Assembly (NCBI RefSeq): GCF_001896135.2
Contig: NZ_MPOH02000017.1
Coordinates: forward strand, 83,264 to 136,491
Length of the DNA: 53,228 bases
Source of the DNA: Streptomyces phaeoluteigriseus
GTDB taxonomy: Bacteria; Actinomycetota; Actinomycetes; Streptomycetales; Streptomycetaceae
Direction: 5' to 3'
The notes under the pieces are model-generated. The model saw only the letters and a list, made by a program, of their open reading frames with translations. It was not told the origin of the DNA and made no database searches. Of this stretch, positions 8,857 through 17,796 are shown one piece after another; position 1 is the first letter of the stretch, and each line of letters opens with the position of its first letter. The position numbers were made by a program, and so were the translations under genes.

Positions 8857-8870
8857 ACCGATCGTTCGGT
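8857..8870. promoter_or_regulatory. TetR-type operator in the paaH-paaN divergent promoter (ACCGATCGTTCGGT)
   Basis: Same palindrome as upstream of paaA (exact reverse complement) and almost the same as upstream of bkdA. It lies 57 bases from the paaH start and 91 from the paaN start, so it could control both directions. Confidence 0.7.
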
Positions 8871-8960
8871 TACTCTAACTCTGACTGCCCGTTCCTGTCC
8901 CTGTTTCCGTCCAGGTCCGGAGCTCGACGAAGAGCTGTCCAGACGAGGAGATGGTCCCGC

Positions 8961-10652
8961 ATGGCCGCCGAACTCACCGCTCACGATCTGATCGCCAAGC
9001 ACCGGCCCACTCTCGACCAGGCCCTGGAAGCGATCCGCACCCGCGCGTACTGGTCCCCGCACCCCGAGCACCCCAAGGCCTACGGCGCGGACGGCAGTCT
9101 GGACGCGGCGGCCGGCAAGGCGGCCTTCGACGCCGTCCTGGGCACCCGCCTCGACCTCGGCCAGCCCGGCACGGACGACTGGGTGGGCGGCGAGACCTCG
9201 CCGTACGGCATCGAGCTGGGCGTCGAGTATCCGCACGCGGACATCGACGAGCTGCTGCCTGCCATGAAGGCCGGTCAGCGCGCGTGGCGGGACGCGGGCG
9301 CGGAGATCCGCGCGATGGTCTGCCTGGAGATCCTCAAGCGCATCGGCGACCGGACCCACGAGTTCGCCCACGCGGTCATGCACACCTCCGGCCAGGCCTT
9401 CATGATGGCGTTCCAGGCGGGCGGCCCGCACGCGCAGGACCGCGGCCTGGAGGCGGTGGCGTACGCGTACGTGGAGCAGGTCCGCACGCCCGACACCGCG
9501 GAGTGGACCAAGCCGCAGGGCAAGCGCGACCCGCTGGCCCTCACCAAGCAGTTCACCCCGGTCCCGCGCGGGATCGCCCTGATGATCGGCTGCAACACCT
9601 TCCCGACGTGGAACGGCTATCCGGGCCTGTTCGCCTCGCTCGCCACCGGCAACGCGGTCCTGGTGAAGCCCCACCCGCGCGCGGTGCTGCCGCTCGCCCT
9701 GACCGTGGCCGTCGCGCGCGAGGTGCTCGCCGAGGCCGGCTTCGACCCGAACCTGGTCGCGCTCGCCGCCGAGCGGCCCGGCGAGGGCATCGCCAAGACG
9801 CTGGCCACCCGCCCCGAGATCAGGATCATCGACTACACCGGCTCGACCGCCTTCGGCGACTGGCTGGAGACCAACGCCCGCCAGGCGCAGGTCTACACCG
9901 AGAAGGCCGGGGTCAACACGGTGCTCGTCGAGTCGGCCGGCGACTACAGGGGCATGCTGTCCAACCTGGCGTTCTCGCTGTCCCTGTACAGCGGCCAGAT
10001 GTGCACCACCCCGCAGAACCTGCTGATCCCCCGCGACGGCATCCGCACCGACGAGGGGCCCAAGACCTACGACGAGGTCGTCGCCGACCTCGCCCGCGCG
10101 GTCGACGGCCTGCTGGGCGACGACGCACGCGCGAACGGCCTGCTGGGCGCGATCGTCAACCCGGACGTGAAGGCCCGCCTGGAGGCCGCGGCCGGTCTCG
10201 GCGAGGTGGCACTGGCCTCCCGCGAGGTGAGCAACCCGGAGTTCCCGGCCGCCGTCGTGCGCACGCCCGTGATCGTCAAGCTCGACGGGGCCAAGCCCGA
10301 CGACGAGGCGGCCTACATGAGCGAGTGCTTCGGGCCGGTCTCCTTCGCCGTCGCGGTCGACTCGGCGGCCGACGCCGTGGAGCTGCTGCGGCGCACGATC
10401 CGAGAGAAGGGCGCGATGACGGTCGGCGCCTACACCACCGACGAGGAGGTGGAGCGGGCCGTCCAGGAGGTCTGCTTCGAGGAGGCCGCCCAGCTCTCGC
10501 TGAACCTGACCGGCGGGGTGTACGTCAACCAGACGGCCGCCTTCTCCGACTTCCACGGCTCCGGCGGCAACCCCGCGGCCAACGCGGCTCTCACCGACGG
10601 CGCGTTCGTCGCGAACCGCTTCCGCGTGGTCGAGGTCCGCAGAGAGGCCTGA
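8961..10652 (+). CDS. paaN: Phenylacetic acid degradation protein PaaN (aldehyde dehydrogenase fold)
   Basis: A 563-residue member of the PaaN family, an aldehyde-dehydrogenase-like protein thought to oxidise the ring-opened semialdehyde of the phenylacetyl-CoA pathway. It has GIALMIGCNTFPTWNGYPGL, NAVLVKPHPRAVLPLALT, IDYTGSTAFGDWLE, the probable nucleophile Cys in LYSGQMCTTPQN, and ECFGPVSFAV. No enoyl-CoA hydratase domain follows, unlike two-domain PaaZ. The ATG at 8961 is preceded by GAGGAG; an ATG at 8951 is in another frame. Divergent from paaH with a shared palindrome. Confidence 0.92.
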   Translation: MAAELTAHDLIAKHRPTLDQALEAIRTRAYWSPHPEHPKAYGADGSLDAAAGKAAFDAVLGTRLDLGQPGTDDWVGGETSPYGIELGVEYPHADIDELLPAMKAGQRAWRDAGAEIRAMVCLEILKRIGDRTHEFAHAVMHTSGQAFMMAFQAGGPHAQDRGLEAVAYAYVEQVRTPDTAEWTKPQGKRDPLALTKQFTPVPRGIALMIGCNTFPTWNGYPGLFASLATGNAVLVKPHPRAVLPLALTVAVAREVLAEAGFDPNLVALAAERPGEGIAKTLATRPEIRIIDYTGSTAFGDWLETNARQAQVYTEKAGVNTVLVESAGDYRGMLSNLAFSLSLYSGQMCTTPQNLLIPRDGIRTDEGPKTYDEVVADLARAVDGLLGDDARANGLLGAIVNPDVKARLEAAAGLGEVALASREVSNPEFPAAVVRTPVIVKLDGAKPDDEAAYMSECFGPVSFAVAVDSAADAVELLRRTIREKGAMTVGAYTTDEEVERAVQEVCFEEAAQLSLNLTGGVYVNQTAAFSDFHGSGGNPAANAALTDGAFVANRFRVVEVRREA

Positions 10653-10664
10653 GACCTCAGGCCT
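10645..10664. terminator. Short hairpin between convergent paaN and trmH-like genes
   Basis: AGGCCTGA and TCAGGCCT, 8-bp arms with a GACC loop, overlap the paaN stop codon. It lies between two convergent genes, so a bidirectional terminator is likely, though weak and without a T-run. Confidence 0.5.
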
Positions 10665-10676
10665 GGGCAAGGCCGC

Positions 10677-11435
10677 CTACACGCGCGTGGCGCCCCCGGT
10701 CGCACTCCAGTGGTACAGCGTCATGGCCACACTGGTGGCGAGGTTGTAGCTGGAGACCTGGGGGCGCATCGGCAGGGCCAGCAGATGGTCCGCCCGCGCG
10801 CGCAGCGCCCCGGACAGCCCGCTGCGCTCCGAACCGAAGGCGAGGACGGCGTCGTCCGGGAGCTTCACGCCCCGGATGTCCTCGCCCTCCGGGTCGAGCG
10901 CGAACATCGGCCCGGCCGGCAGTTCGTCGGCGGTCAGCCGCTCCACGGCCGTCGCGAAGTGCAGCCCGGCCCCGCCGCGCACCACGGTCGGGTGCCAGGG
11001 GTCGAGCGTGCCGGTGGTGACCACCCCGGTGGCCCCGAAGCCGGCGGCCAGCCGGATCACGGCCCCCGCGTTGCCCAGGTTGCGCGGATCGTCGAGGACC
11101 ACGACCGGCGCGGTGCGGGGCGTGCGGGCCAGCGCCCGCAGATTGGCCTCCCGGGAGGGCCGTACGGCCAGGGCGGCCATGGCGGTGGGATGCGGCCGCG
11201 GCACCAGCGAGGCGTACGTCGCCTCCGGCACCTCCGTCAGGAGCGCTTCCAGCGTCGCCCGTACGTCGGGGGCGAGATCGTCGGCGAGGGCGAGCGCCGA
11301 GCGCCGGTCCACCGCGACCGCCACCGGCACGTCGGCCCCGAAGCGCACGGCGTGCTTGACGGCGTGGAAGCCGTCGAGCAGCACCGAGGCGTCGGCGAGC
11401 CGGCGCCACGGGCCGAGCGGATCGGGGTCGGTCAT
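10677..11435 (-). CDS. TrmH/SpoU-family RNA 2'-O-methyltransferase
   Basis: SAM-dependent SPOUT methyltransferase acting on tRNA or rRNA ribose. The 252-residue protein shows the three SPOUT motifs: VVVLDDPRNLGNAGAVIRLA, LAFGSERSGLS, and RPQVSSYNLATSVAMTLYHW at the C-terminus, which form the trefoil-knot cofactor site. The N-terminal part (LLDGFHAVKHAVRFGADV) resembles the substrate-binding region of these enzymes. The ATG at 11435 overlaps the stop of the HTTM gene, so it is the last gene of a three-gene operon. The RNA target cannot be read from the sequence. Confidence 0.88.
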   Translation of the reverse strand: MTDPDPLGPWRRLADASVLLDGFHAVKHAVRFGADVPVAVAVDRRSALALADDLAPDVRATLEALLTEVPEATYASLVPRPHPTAMAALAVRPSREANLRALARTPRTAPVVVLDDPRNLGNAGAVIRLAAGFGATGVVTTGTLDPWHPTVVRGGAGLHFATAVERLTADELPAGPMFALDPEGEDIRGVKLPDDAVLAFGSERSGLSGALRARADHLLALPMRPQVSSYNLATSVAMTLYHWSATGGATRV

Positions 11436-12649
11436 GCCGTGAAGCCTACGCGGCTGGGCTCGGCCTTCCCGGCCTCGTGCGCCCCCCGCTGTTCCGGTAC
11501 CGCGGCGCCGCGCCGCGGCAGGAGCGCCTCCCACACGCGCGTGGCCCAACCGCCCAGCCACCGCAGGAACGGCGTCGGCAGGAAGACCGCGTCCGTCGCG
11601 ATCATCGCCAGCGAGAAGAACGGCAGCCCCAGGATCACCGCGATCGCCAAGTGCTCGGTGATCATGGCGACGAGCAGGACGTTCTTCACCCGCCGGTTGA
11701 ACAGGGTGAACGGGAAGGCGACCTGCACGACGACCGTCCCGTACGTCACGAGCATCACCATGGTGCCGCTGGCGGACAACAGGTCGCCGAGTGCCGGCCA
11801 GGGAGAGAAGTAGTCCAGGTGCAACGGGTAGTAGACGGCGGTGCCGTCCTGCCAGCGGGAGCCCTGGATCTTGTACCAGCCGGCCGTCGCGTAGATCAGG
11901 CACGCCTCGGCCATGATCACCAGCAGGGCGCCGTTGTGCAGGATGTCGGTGATCACGTCCAGCACGATCCGGGGTTCCGCGGACGCCGTGAGGCGCCCCA
12001 CGGCCCACCGCACGCCCAGCGCTGCCCACACCGCCCACAGGATCACCGGCACGGTCCAGTCGCCGTCGAGCCGGCCCCCCGCGGTCGCCGCGACCAGCAC
12101 CACGCCGAACACGGTCCACAGAGCGGGCCCCACCCGGTCGGTGACCCGCTCCCCCCGCGCGCGTGCCTCGACCGCGCGCCGCTCACGCCGCGCGTCCAGC
12201 GACCACACCCGGCCGCAGCGCATGAAGACCAGGTAGATCGACATCAGGTGCAGGACGTTGTCTCCGCCGTCGCCCACGAAGACGCTGCGGTTCTGCAGCG
12301 AGAGCACGCCCACCATGAACAGCACCGACATGGCGCGGGTGCGCCAGCCCAGCAGCAGCAGCAGGCTCGACAGGACCGACAGCGCGTACACGGCCTCGAA
12401 CCAGACCCGGCCGTCCGACCACATCAGGACCGTGAAGGCGCCGTTGTCGTCGATCAGCTGCCGGGCCAGCTCCCAGCTCCACGGCCCGTCGGGGCCGTAC
12501 AGCTCCGCGCGGTGGGGAATTTCACGCAGCAGGAACAGCAGCCAGGTCAGGCTGAACCCGATGCGGACCACCGCGCTCTGGTACGGCCCGAGCGCCGACC
12601 CGGTGACGCGGGCGATGACGGCGGACACCGACAGGGAGAACCGGTTCAC
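11432..12649 (-). CDS. HTTM-domain membrane protein (vitamin K-dependent gamma-carboxylase-like)
   Basis: A 405-residue polytopic membrane protein with many hydrophobic segments (VRIGFSLTWLLFLL, AVYALSVLSSLLLLLGW, LWTVFGVVLVAA, VKNVLLVAMITEHLAIAVIL). The pattern fits the HTTM (horizontally transferred transmembrane) family related to vitamin K-dependent carboxylase: RIGFSLTWLLFLLRE at the N-terminus, NVLHLMSIYLVFMRCGRVWS, and TAGWYKIQGSRWQDGTAVYY. Start is the GTG at 12649, overlapping the DUF5819 stop. The pairing with a DUF5819 protein suggests the two form a membrane unit. Whether this homologue carboxylates anything is unknown. Confidence 0.85.
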   Translation of the reverse strand: MNRFSLSVSAVIARVTGSALGPYQSAVVRIGFSLTWLLFLLREIPHRAELYGPDGPWSWELARQLIDDNGAFTVLMWSDGRVWFEAVYALSVLSSLLLLLGWRTRAMSVLFMVGVLSLQNRSVFVGDGGDNVLHLMSIYLVFMRCGRVWSLDARRERRAVEARARGERVTDRVGPALWTVFGVVLVAATAGGRLDGDWTVPVILWAVWAALGVRWAVGRLTASAEPRIVLDVITDILHNGALLVIMAEACLIYATAGWYKIQGSRWQDGTAVYYPLHLDYFSPWPALGDLLSASGTMVMLVTYGTVVVQVAFPFTLFNRRVKNVLLVAMITEHLAIAVILGLPFFSLAMIATDAVFLPTPFLRWLGGWATRVWEALLPRRGAAVPEQRGAHEAGKAEPSRVGFTA

Positions 12650-13476
12650 TGCGCACCTTCCTCGGTCTCACCGGCGGGCAGCTGCCACCAGGGCAGCACC
12701 CGGTAGACCGGCTTCGACGTGACCTTGTCGGTGCCCCACTCGGGGGCCGGCACGTTGGTGGTGCGGGAGCGGACCTGGACGCGCTCTATGACGCCGCCCG
12801 GGCCGGCCGCGTCGCCGCGCTCCAGGCGCAGCACCACGATGTTGCGCAGGTAGGTCTCGGAGAGGGCGCCCCGCGGGCCCGCCGAACGCTCGTCGGAGTC
12901 GTGCGAGCCCACGTAGAAGTCCCAGGCGCGGCGCAGCTCGTTCTGCTGGGTGTGGCTCGGCACCAGGTTGCCGTCGATGCCGCGGCCGTCCTGGGCGGAC
13001 AGGTCGAACCAGCCGGTGGTGCGGGCCGCCCCGTCGGCGGCGCGGACGTCGGCGCGGACCTGGACGGCTATGTTCTGCTGGAGCGGGTTGGGCGCGAAGA
13101 GCTTCCAGTTCTGCTCGAACTCGGGATAGATGTACTCGTCGATCGCCTCGCCGTGCGTCTTGGTGACCGTGTTGGACGGCGCGACGTGCAGGAACACCAT
13201 CCCGACGTGCACACAGACGGCGATCGCGACGACCGCGAGCGCCAGAGCGGCGACGACCTGGTAGCGCGGGGAGAGAGCGGCCACACCGCTGCGGGGATCG
13301 GACACGGCCGGTGGCCCGGCCTGCGCGGCCTCGACCCGGGCACCTGGCGGACCACCTGCCGGCCGTGCCTCCTCCGCCGACTCCGCCGACTCCGCCGGCT
13401 CCTCCACCGGCGTCTCCGGCCCCCGTGACGCCTCGGCCCCCTGCGGAGGACCGGCGCCTCCGTCGTACGCGTTCAT
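12646..13476 (-). CDS. DUF5819-family single-pass membrane protein
   Basis: A 276-residue protein with a Pro/Glu/Ala-rich cytoplasmic N-terminus (about 1-75), one membrane segment (VVAALALAVVAIAVCVHVGM) and an extracytoplasmic domain containing YPEFEQNWKLFAPNPLQQNI, TGWFDLSA and LRNIVVLRLERG. I recognise this as DUF5819, whose function is not established. It precedes the HTTM gene and overlaps it by GTGA, so tightly coupled translation is likely. A W-x-L-FAPNP stretch is a hallmark of proteins found beside HTTM proteins (recollection). ATG 13476 with a G-rich site upstream. It may be the substrate or partner of the HTTM protein; that is speculation. Confidence 0.8.
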   Translation of the reverse strand: MNAYDGGAGPPQGAEASRGPETPVEEPAESAESAEEARPAGGPPGARVEAAQAGPPAVSDPRSGVAALSPRYQVVAALALAVVAIAVCVHVGMVFLHVAPSNTVTKTHGEAIDEYIYPEFEQNWKLFAPNPLQQNIAVQVRADVRAADGAARTTGWFDLSAQDGRGIDGNLVPSHTQQNELRRAWDFYVGSHDSDERSAGPRGALSETYLRNIVVLRLERGDAAGPGGVIERVQVRSRTTNVPAPEWGTDKVTSKPVYRVLPWWQLPAGETEEGAQ

Positions 13477-13867
13477 TCCGCCCCGTTCCCCGATTCAGTC
13501 CGTCCTGCGCCTGCTCGGCCTCGCCGCGGCGACCGTTCGTACGCGCCACCGCCTCACGCCGACCCGCTCTCACGCACCCCGTGCGCGAAGCACGGGGCGG
13601 GACAGCCTTCGCACGGCCGTCGCACAGTCGTCGCACGGAACGGTACTCAGCCCGGCCCGTTCCGCGCAGCCCTCCCCCCCGAGCGGACCCGGCCGAGTGG
13701 GCGCCGAGGCCGCGCCGCCGACGGGCCGCCCGAGTTTTCCACAGGGAGGCCGGGAGGTTGTCCACAGCGGTTGACACCTTACGACGGCCGTCTCACCATG
13801 GAATCGCACGGACCGAACGATCGGTCGGGAGATGGCTCGGACAGAGCCCGAGGTCGAGGGGGACCGC
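13477..13867. other. 391-bp divergent region between DUF5819 and paaA
   Basis: No credible gene. It holds two DnaA-box-like sites, TTTTCCACA (13735-13743) and TTGTCCACA (13758-13766), and the TetR-type palindrome at 13812-13825. An in-frame ATG at 13832 is a less likely paaA start because the ATG at 13868 has the better GAGGGG site. Confidence 0.7.
13812..13825. promoter_or_regulatory. TetR-type operator upstream of paaA (ACCGAACGATCGGT)
   Basis: Exact reverse complement of the site in the paaH-paaN region, 42 bases upstream of the paaA ATG. Its nearness to the start suits repression of paaABCDE by the TetR protein at 6702-7289. Confidence 0.7.
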
Positions 13868-14903
<1,036 letters not shown>

Positions 14904-14907
<4 letters not shown>

Positions 14908-15191
14908 CGAACACCGACTGGCCTTTGTGGGAGGTCTTCGTGCGCTCCCGCCGCGGCCTCTCCCACACCCACGCCGGCAGCCTGCACGCACCGGACGCGG
15001 AGTTCGCCCTGCGCAACGCCCGCGACCTGTACACCCGGCGCGGCGAGGGCGTCTCGATCTGGGTCGTGCCGTCCGCCGCGATCACCGCGTCCTCACCGGA
15101 CGAGAAGGACCCGTTCTTCGATCCGTCCGCCGACAAGCCGTACCGGCATCCCACGTTCTACGAGATCCCGGAGGGGGTGCAGCACCTGTGA
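14904..15191 (+). CDS. paaB: Phenylacetyl-CoA epoxidase subunit PaaB
   Basis: Small 95-residue subunit of the epoxidase, needed for its assembly. The family pattern is complete: WPLWEVFVRSRRGLSHTHAG, LHAPDAEFALRNARDLYTRR, GVSIWVVPS and DKPYRHPTFYEIPEGVQHL. It overlaps the end of paaA and its stop overlaps the GTG of paaC (GTGA), so the subunits are translationally coupled. Confidence 0.95.
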
Positions 15192-15910
15192 CCACGACCG
15201 CGCACACCGACACCGCCGCTCTGGCCCTGGGCGACGACGCCCTGGTGCTCTCCCACCGCCTGGGCGAGTGGATGGGCCACGCGCCCGTGCTGGAGGAGGA
15301 GGTCGCGCTCGCCAACATCGCCCTCGACCTGCTCGGCCAGGCCCGCATCCTGCTGTCGATGGCCGGCGACGAGGACGAACTCGCCTACCTCCGCGAGGAA
15401 CGCGCCTTCCGCAACCTCCAGTTGGTGGAACAGCCCAACGGGGACTTCGCCCACACCATCGCCCGCCAGCTGTACTTCTCCACCTACCAGCACCTGCTGT
15501 ACGACCGGCTGGCCACGGGGGTCGGGCCGTTCACGGGGCTCGCGGCGAAGGCCGTCAAGGAGGTCGCCTACCACCGCGACCACGCCGAGCAGTGGACCCG
15601 GCGCCTCGGCGACGGCACCGAGGTCAGCCATGAGCGGATGCGACGGGCCTGCGCAGCCCTGTGGCGGTTCACCGGCGAGATGTTCCAGCCGGTTGAGGGC
15701 GTCGGCACCGACCTGGCCGACCTTGAGGCGCCCTGGTTGGAATCGGTCGGGGCCGTGCTCGGCCGGGCCGGACTGGAGACGCCGGAAGGTCCGCGGGCCG
15801 GTGCCTGGCGTGCGGGCGCGGGACGTCAGGGCCTGCACACCGAACCCTTCGGACGGATGCTCGCCGAGATGCAGCATCTGCACCGCAGCCACCCGGGGGC
15901 GTCATGGTGA
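15188..15910 (+). CDS. paaC: Phenylacetyl-CoA epoxidase structural subunit PaaC
   Basis: A 240-residue ferritin-fold partner of PaaA that forms the heterodimer core but lacks a di-iron site. It shows LSHRLGEWMGHAPVLEEEVA, ALDLLGQARILLSMAG, FAHTIARQLYFSTYQHLLY and AVKEVAYHRDHAEQW. The start is the GTG at 15188 overlapping the paaB stop. The C-terminus (LAEMQHLHRSHPGASW) matches the family, and its stop lies within the first codons of paaD. Confidence 0.94.
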   Translation: MTTTAHTDTAALALGDDALVLSHRLGEWMGHAPVLEEEVALANIALDLLGQARILLSMAGDEDELAYLREERAFRNLQLVEQPNGDFAHTIARQLYFSTYQHLLYDRLATGVGPFTGLAAKAVKEVAYHRDHAEQWTRRLGDGTEVSHERMRRACAALWRFTGEMFQPVEGVGTDLADLEAPWLESVGAVLGRAGLETPEGPRAGAWRAGAGRQGLHTEPFGRMLAEMQHLHRSHPGASW

Positions 15911-16425
15911 CCCTCACCCCGCTGGAGGCGGAACTCCTCGCGGTCGCCGGTTCCGTGCCCGACCCCGAGCTGCCCGTGCTCACCCTCCAGGAGCTGGGCG
16001 TCCTGCGCGCGGTCCATGTGCGGGACACGGACAGCGTCGAGGTCGAACTGACCCCGACCTACACCGGCTGCCCGGCCGTGGAGGCGATGTCCATGGACAT
16101 CGAGCGGGCACTGCGCGACCACGGCGTCCGCGAGGTCACCGTGCGCACGGTGCTCAGCCCCGCCTGGTCGACGGACGACATCTCCGCCGAAGGCCGCCGC
16201 AAGCTGCGGGAGTTCGGCATAGCGCCGCCCCGCGCCCAGCGCACGGCGGGACCGGTCGGCGTCACCCTGGGACCGACCCGCACCGCCGAGCAGGAGCCGG
16301 TCCGCTGCCCCCACTGCGGCTCGGCCGACACCGAACTGCTCAGCCGTTTCTCCTCCACCGCCTGCAAGGCCCTTCGGCGCTGCCTGGCCTGCCGCGAACC
16401 CTTCGACCACTTCAAGGAGTTGTGA
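15904..16425 (+). CDS. paaD: Phenylacetate degradation protein PaaD (MIP18-type Fe-S maturation factor)
   Basis: A 173-residue protein of the SufT/MIP18 class thought to help metal or Fe-S assembly in the epoxidase. The N-terminal domain has VPDPELPVLTLQELGVLRAV and TPTYTGCPAVEAMSMDIERA with a conserved Cys. The C-terminal zinc-ribbon-like part has PHCGS and CRACREP-type Cys pairs (CPHCG about 137; CLACR about 160). The stop overlaps the paaE ATG (TGATG). Confidence 0.93.
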   Translation: MVTLTPLEAELLAVAGSVPDPELPVLTLQELGVLRAVHVRDTDSVEVELTPTYTGCPAVEAMSMDIERALRDHGVREVTVRTVLSPAWSTDDISAEGRRKLREFGIAPPRAQRTAGPVGVTLGPTRTAEQEPVRCPHCGSADTELLSRFSSTACKALRRCLACREPFDHFKEL

Positions 16426-17486
16426 TGGCCCGCTTCCACCCGCTCCCCGTGGCCGCGGTGGACCGGCTCACCGACGACTCCGTGGCCCTCACCTTCACGG
16501 TCCCCGCCGCGCTGCGCGAGGAGTACCGGCACGCGCCGGGCCAGCACCTCGCCCTGCGCCGCAGGACCGACGGGACCGAGATCCGGCGGACGTACTCGAT
16601 CTGCTCGCCCGCCCCTGAGCCCGGCGGCGAAGGTCCGAGCACCCTGCGGGTGGGCGTGCGGCTGGTCGAGGGCGGCGCCTTCTCGACGTACGCGCTCAAG
16701 GAGATCGACGTCGGGGACGAGCTGGAGGTGATGACGCCTGCGGGCCGGTTCACCCTCGATCCCGCACCCGGGCTGTACGCGGCGATCGTCGGCGGCAGCG
16801 GAATCACCCCGGTGCTGTCGATCGTCGCCACCCTGCTGGCGCGCGAGCCCGCGGCCCGGTTCTGCCTCGTCCGCAGCGACCGTACGGCGGCGTCGACGAT
16901 GTTCCTGGAGGAGGTCGCCGACCTCAAGGACCGGTATCCGCAGCGGCTGCACCTGGTCACCGTGCTCTCCCGGGAGGAGCAGCAGGCCGGGTTGCCGTCC
17001 GGACGGCTGGACCAGGAACGGCTGACCGCCCTGCTGCCGGCGCTGCTGCCCGTGGCGGACGTGGCGGGCTGGTTCCTGTGCGGGCCGTTCGGGCTGGTCC
17101 AGGGCGCGGAGCGGACGCTGCGGGACATCGGCGTCCCCCGCTCCCGCATCCACGAGGAGATCTTCCACGTGGACGTCACGGCCCCCGCGTCCACCACCCC
17201 GGCCCCCGCGCACAGCACGGTGACCGCCCGGCTCGACGGCCGGGGCGGCAGCTGGCCCGTGGCGGACGGCGAGTCTGTTCTGGAGACGGTGCTGCGCAAC
17301 CGGCCCGACGCGCCCTACGCCTGCAAGGGCGGGGTGTGCGGGACCTGCCGGGCCTTCCTCGTCTCCGGCGAGGTGCGCATGGACCGCAACTTCGCGCTGG
17401 AACCGGAGGAGACCGAGGCCGGCTTCGTGCTGGCCTGCCAGTCGCATCCGCTGACGGAGACGGTGGAGGTGGACTTCGACCGGTGA
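16425..17486 (+). CDS. paaE: Phenylacetyl-CoA epoxidase reductase PaaE
   Basis: NAD(P)H:flavin/ferredoxin reductase delivering electrons to PaaA. The 353-residue protein has an FAD-binding barrel (HAPGQHLALRR, RRTYSICSPA), an NAD(P) domain (AIVGGSGITPVLSIV, WFLCGPFGLVQGAERTL) and a C-terminal plant-type 2Fe-2S domain with CKGGVCGTCRAFL and a later Cys in LACQSHPLT. The ATG at 16425 overlaps the paaD stop. Last gene of paaABCDE; a long repeat-rich gap follows. Confidence 0.95.
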   Translation: MARFHPLPVAAVDRLTDDSVALTFTVPAALREEYRHAPGQHLALRRRTDGTEIRRTYSICSPAPEPGGEGPSTLRVGVRLVEGGAFSTYALKEIDVGDELEVMTPAGRFTLDPAPGLYAAIVGGSGITPVLSIVATLLAREPAARFCLVRSDRTAASTMFLEEVADLKDRYPQRLHLVTVLSREEQQAGLPSGRLDQERLTALLPALLPVADVAGWFLCGPFGLVQGAERTLRDIGVPRSRIHEEIFHVDVTAPASTTPAPAHSTVTARLDGRGGSWPVADGESVLETVLRNRPDAPYACKGGVCGTCRAFLVSGEVRMDRNFALEPEETEAGFVLACQSHPLTETVEVDFDR

Positions 17487-17584
17487 ATGGGGAAAGGCCG
17501 GAACCGCGGATCTGGGGAACTGGGGGCCCACAGACACAAGACCCGCAGACCCGTAGACCCCCCGCAGCCCCCGCAGCCCCCGGA

Positions 17585-17629
17585 GGCCCCAGAGGCCCCG
17601 GAGGCCCCAGAGGCCCCGGAGGCCCCGGA
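17585..17629. repeat. Five tandem 9-bp repeats (GGCCCCRGA)
   Basis: Units alternate GGCCCCAGA and GGCCCCGGA; partial units (CCCGCAGCC type) extend to the left. Lies downstream of paaE. Confidence 0.85.
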
Positions 17630-17737
17630 GAAGCTCAGACCTGCGGACCCGCAGACGCACAGACCCGCGAACCGCCCACGAACCGCCCACGGACCCGGCG
17701 AAGGGCACGGCGCCCGGCCGTTCCCGTTCCCTTCTTC

Positions 17738-17751
17738 TAGAACCTGTTCTA
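17738..17751. promoter_or_regulatory. KstR-like palindrome TAGAACCTGTTCTA
   Basis: Perfect 6-bp arms TAGAAC/GTTCTA around two bases match the published KstR core (AAC-N2-GTT with flanking TA) and lie 46 bases upstream of the acyl-CoA dehydrogenase start. No KstR-type gene is visible in this window. Confidence 0.6.
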
Positions 17752-17754
17752 TCT

Positions 17755-17767
17755 TGACGGACCGTCA
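17755..17767. promoter_or_regulatory. Palindrome TGACGGACCGTCA upstream of acyl-CoA dehydrogenase
   Basis: Perfect 6-bp arms around one base, immediately after the KstR-like site and 29 bases upstream of the GTG. Two adjacent palindromes suggest dual control by TetR-type proteins. Confidence 0.55.
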
Positions 17768-17796
17768 GATCAGCTGACCCGTCGGGAGGACAGGCC

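Larger units (their letters stand above)
17487..17796. other. 310-bp non-coding gap between paaE and acyl-CoA dehydrogenase
   Basis: Contains the 9-bp tandem repeat at 17585-17629 and two palindromes close to the next gene (17738-17751 and 17755-17767). An open frame across it encodes only Pro/Glu/Ala-rich sequence generated by the repeat and is not credible. Confidence 0.7.

Noticed and set aside
8175..10670. 831-codon minus-strand frame opposite paaN
   Set aside because: Antisense composition only; paaN on the plus strand has complete ALDH-type motifs.
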